DNA from: JBEIDK01 sp040383485
GTDB taxonomy: Bacteria; Bacteroidota; Bacteroidia; UBA4408
Assembly (NCBI GenBank): GCA_040383485.1
Contig: JBEIDK010000177.1
Span: 1 to 6,142 of the forward strand
Reading direction: 5' to 3'
Length of the DNA: 6,142 nt
The notes under the pieces are model-generated. The model made no database searches. It worked only from the letters and a program-made list of their open reading frames with translations, and was not told where the DNA came from. Position numbers and translations under genes: made by a program. Shown one piece after another: positions 5,152 to 6,142 of this stretch. Position 1 is the stretch's first letter; each line of letters starts with the position of its first letter.

Positions 5152-6111
5152 ATGAAAATGAAATTACTTTTTTTAATCATGTTTGTTGTGTCAGTTAATA
5201 TTTTTGCACAAACAAACCCGCAGCCTTTTGATTTATCGACTGGTAATTATAGTTTTACGCAGTGGGGTGCTGCTTCTGCTGCTGCTACCTATCCTTCAAA
5301 TATGGTGTTTCACACCACATCAAATGTAAACGATTCTCTTGGTTTTTTAGCAACTAGCGATTGGAAATGCGCTTATAATTTTACATCAAGTTCAAGAATA
5401 CTTGGTAAAGATGCGGATGGAGTGAGTTTTAGAAGAGCCAGCAATTCTGCTAATGATACTTGCTCTTCTGATACTTCTTCGTCAACTGTAATTCACCCTG
5501 GAGCTGCTGTTTTATCATTAAGTAGTATTGGTAGAGAAAATATTCAGGTTTCATGGACTGGGAAAATTTTTACTTCATTTACCTATGCAACTTCAGGAAC
5601 TGTTCAAACCAGATTTTACGCAATAAAACTGCAATACAGAACCGATACATTGGCTGCTTTTGCTGATGTACCAGGAGCAAATATTTTTTACAGCAATTCA
5701 GATTCAGTAACCTATAAACCATCTGGTACTTCGGAGGTAATGCCAACAGTAACCTTGCCTTACTTTTGCGGAAACCAACCCATTTTACAACTAAGGTGGA
5801 TGTATTACCAGTCGAAAATAGGTGGTGGACAAAGGGCTGAGTTAGGTGTTGATGAGATTAATGTAGCGAGTGATATTTTTACAAGTGTTAAAAGCGTGAA
5901 TACTAATTCAGTATTAAAGGCATTTCCAAATCCAAATGCAGAACACTTTTTTAATTTTTCAAGAAATATATCTGGAGAGGTTTACTCAGCAATTGGTGCA
6001 AATGTGGCAAGCATCAGTAATAGTAATAAACTGAATTTGGTTAATGTTCCAAGCGGAGTGTATTTTCTTAGAACAACCAAAGGAGAGATTCTTAAATTGA
6101 TATTGCAGTAA
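5152..6111 (+). CDS. T9SS-secreted protein of unknown function, complete
   Basis: A 319-residue exported protein. Residues 1-20 are a signal peptide (MKMKLLFLIMFVVSVNIFAQ), with likely cleavage after the Ala or Gln near residue 19-20. The mature domain (about 21-240) has a motif set seen in many uncharacterised Bacteroidota secreted proteins: NMVFHTTS (50-57), DWKCAYN (70-76), SSRILGKDADGVSF (80-93), AAVLSLSSIGRENIQVSW (118-135), YAIKLQYR (156-163), LPYFCGNQPILQLRWMYY (202-219) and RAELGVDEINV (228-238). It is probably beta-rich; no catalytic motif is recognised. The tail, from about 246, is a compact type A T9SS sorting domain: LKAFPNPNAE, IGANVAS, VPSGVYFLRTTKGEILKLILQ split across 299-319. 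It should therefore be secreted across the outer membrane by T9SS. Four internal cysteines (C73, C104, C206 and none in the tail pair) leave disulfides uncertain. Two in-frame ATGs (5152, 5158) are possible starts; the first is used. It stands alone on the plus strand. Confidence 0.85.
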   Translation: MKMKLLFLIMFVVSVNIFAQTNPQPFDLSTGNYSFTQWGAASAAATYPSNMVFHTTSNVNDSLGFLATSDWKCAYNFTSSSRILGKDADGVSFRRASNSANDTCSSDTSSSTVIHPGAAVLSLSSIGRENIQVSWTGKIFTSFTYATSGTVQTRFYAIKLQYRTDTLAAFADVPGANIFYSNSDSVTYKPSGTSEVMPTVTLPYFCGNQPILQLRWMYYQSKIGGGQRAELGVDEINVASDIFTSVKSVNTNSVLKAFPNPNAEHFFNFSRNISGEVYSAIGANVASISNSNKLNLVNVPSGVYFLRTTKGEILKLILQ

Positions 6112-6142
6112 ATAATTGATTAAGAAAATAAAGTAAATTAGT
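6112..6142. other. Short AT-rich tail after the right-hand gene
   Basis: The 31 bases after the TAA stop are A-rich (AAGAAAATAAAG). They contain no hairpin or T-tract, so the terminator of the secreted-protein gene, if any, lies beyond the window. Confidence 0.5.

Overview
This AT-rich window (roughly one third G+C by eye) most likely comes from a member of the Bacteroidota, probably an uncultured environmental relative of the Chitinophagales, Sphingobacteriales or Saprospirales. Two proteins carry signal peptides and C-terminal type IX secretion system (T9SS) type A sorting domains (PNPN... then L/VPSG-I/V-YF). A near-perfect TTG-N17-TAnnTTTG promoter lies before one of them. Shine-Dalgarno sites are weak or absent, and the OmpA-family protein has a domain mix typical of this phylum.

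Layout from left to right. At 1-971 (minus) is a secreted T9SS cargo protein that runs off the left edge just before its C-terminus. The 500 bases at 972-1471 hold no convincing gene but are dense in structure: the promoter of the left gene, an inverted-repeat unit with a perfect 17-bp G/C-rich hairpin at its centre (1159-1289), and a chain of smaller hairpins (1334-1449) just downstream of sufE. From 5009 down to 1472, on the minus strand, lies a compact three-gene cluster: a 598-residue beta-propeller/Ig-like/OmpA envelope protein, purD (purine synthesis), and a SufE-type iron-sulfur sulfur-transfer protein. The gaps are 17 nt and then a 1-nt TAATG stop-start overlap, so they are probably co-transcribed. 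A 142-nt divergent intergenic region separates them from a second, complete T9SS cargo gene on the plus strand (5152-6111).

Functionally, two strands are interleaved: cell-surface biology (two secreted proteins and an OmpA-anchored outer-membrane/periplasm protein whose domain order resembles the T9SS component PorE without its TPR part) and housekeeping metabolism (PurD, SufE). No complete new defence, mobile or biosynthetic system is visible. The least explained part is the 972-1471 non-coding region, which could hold a genomic repeat family, a small plus-strand RNA, or both.
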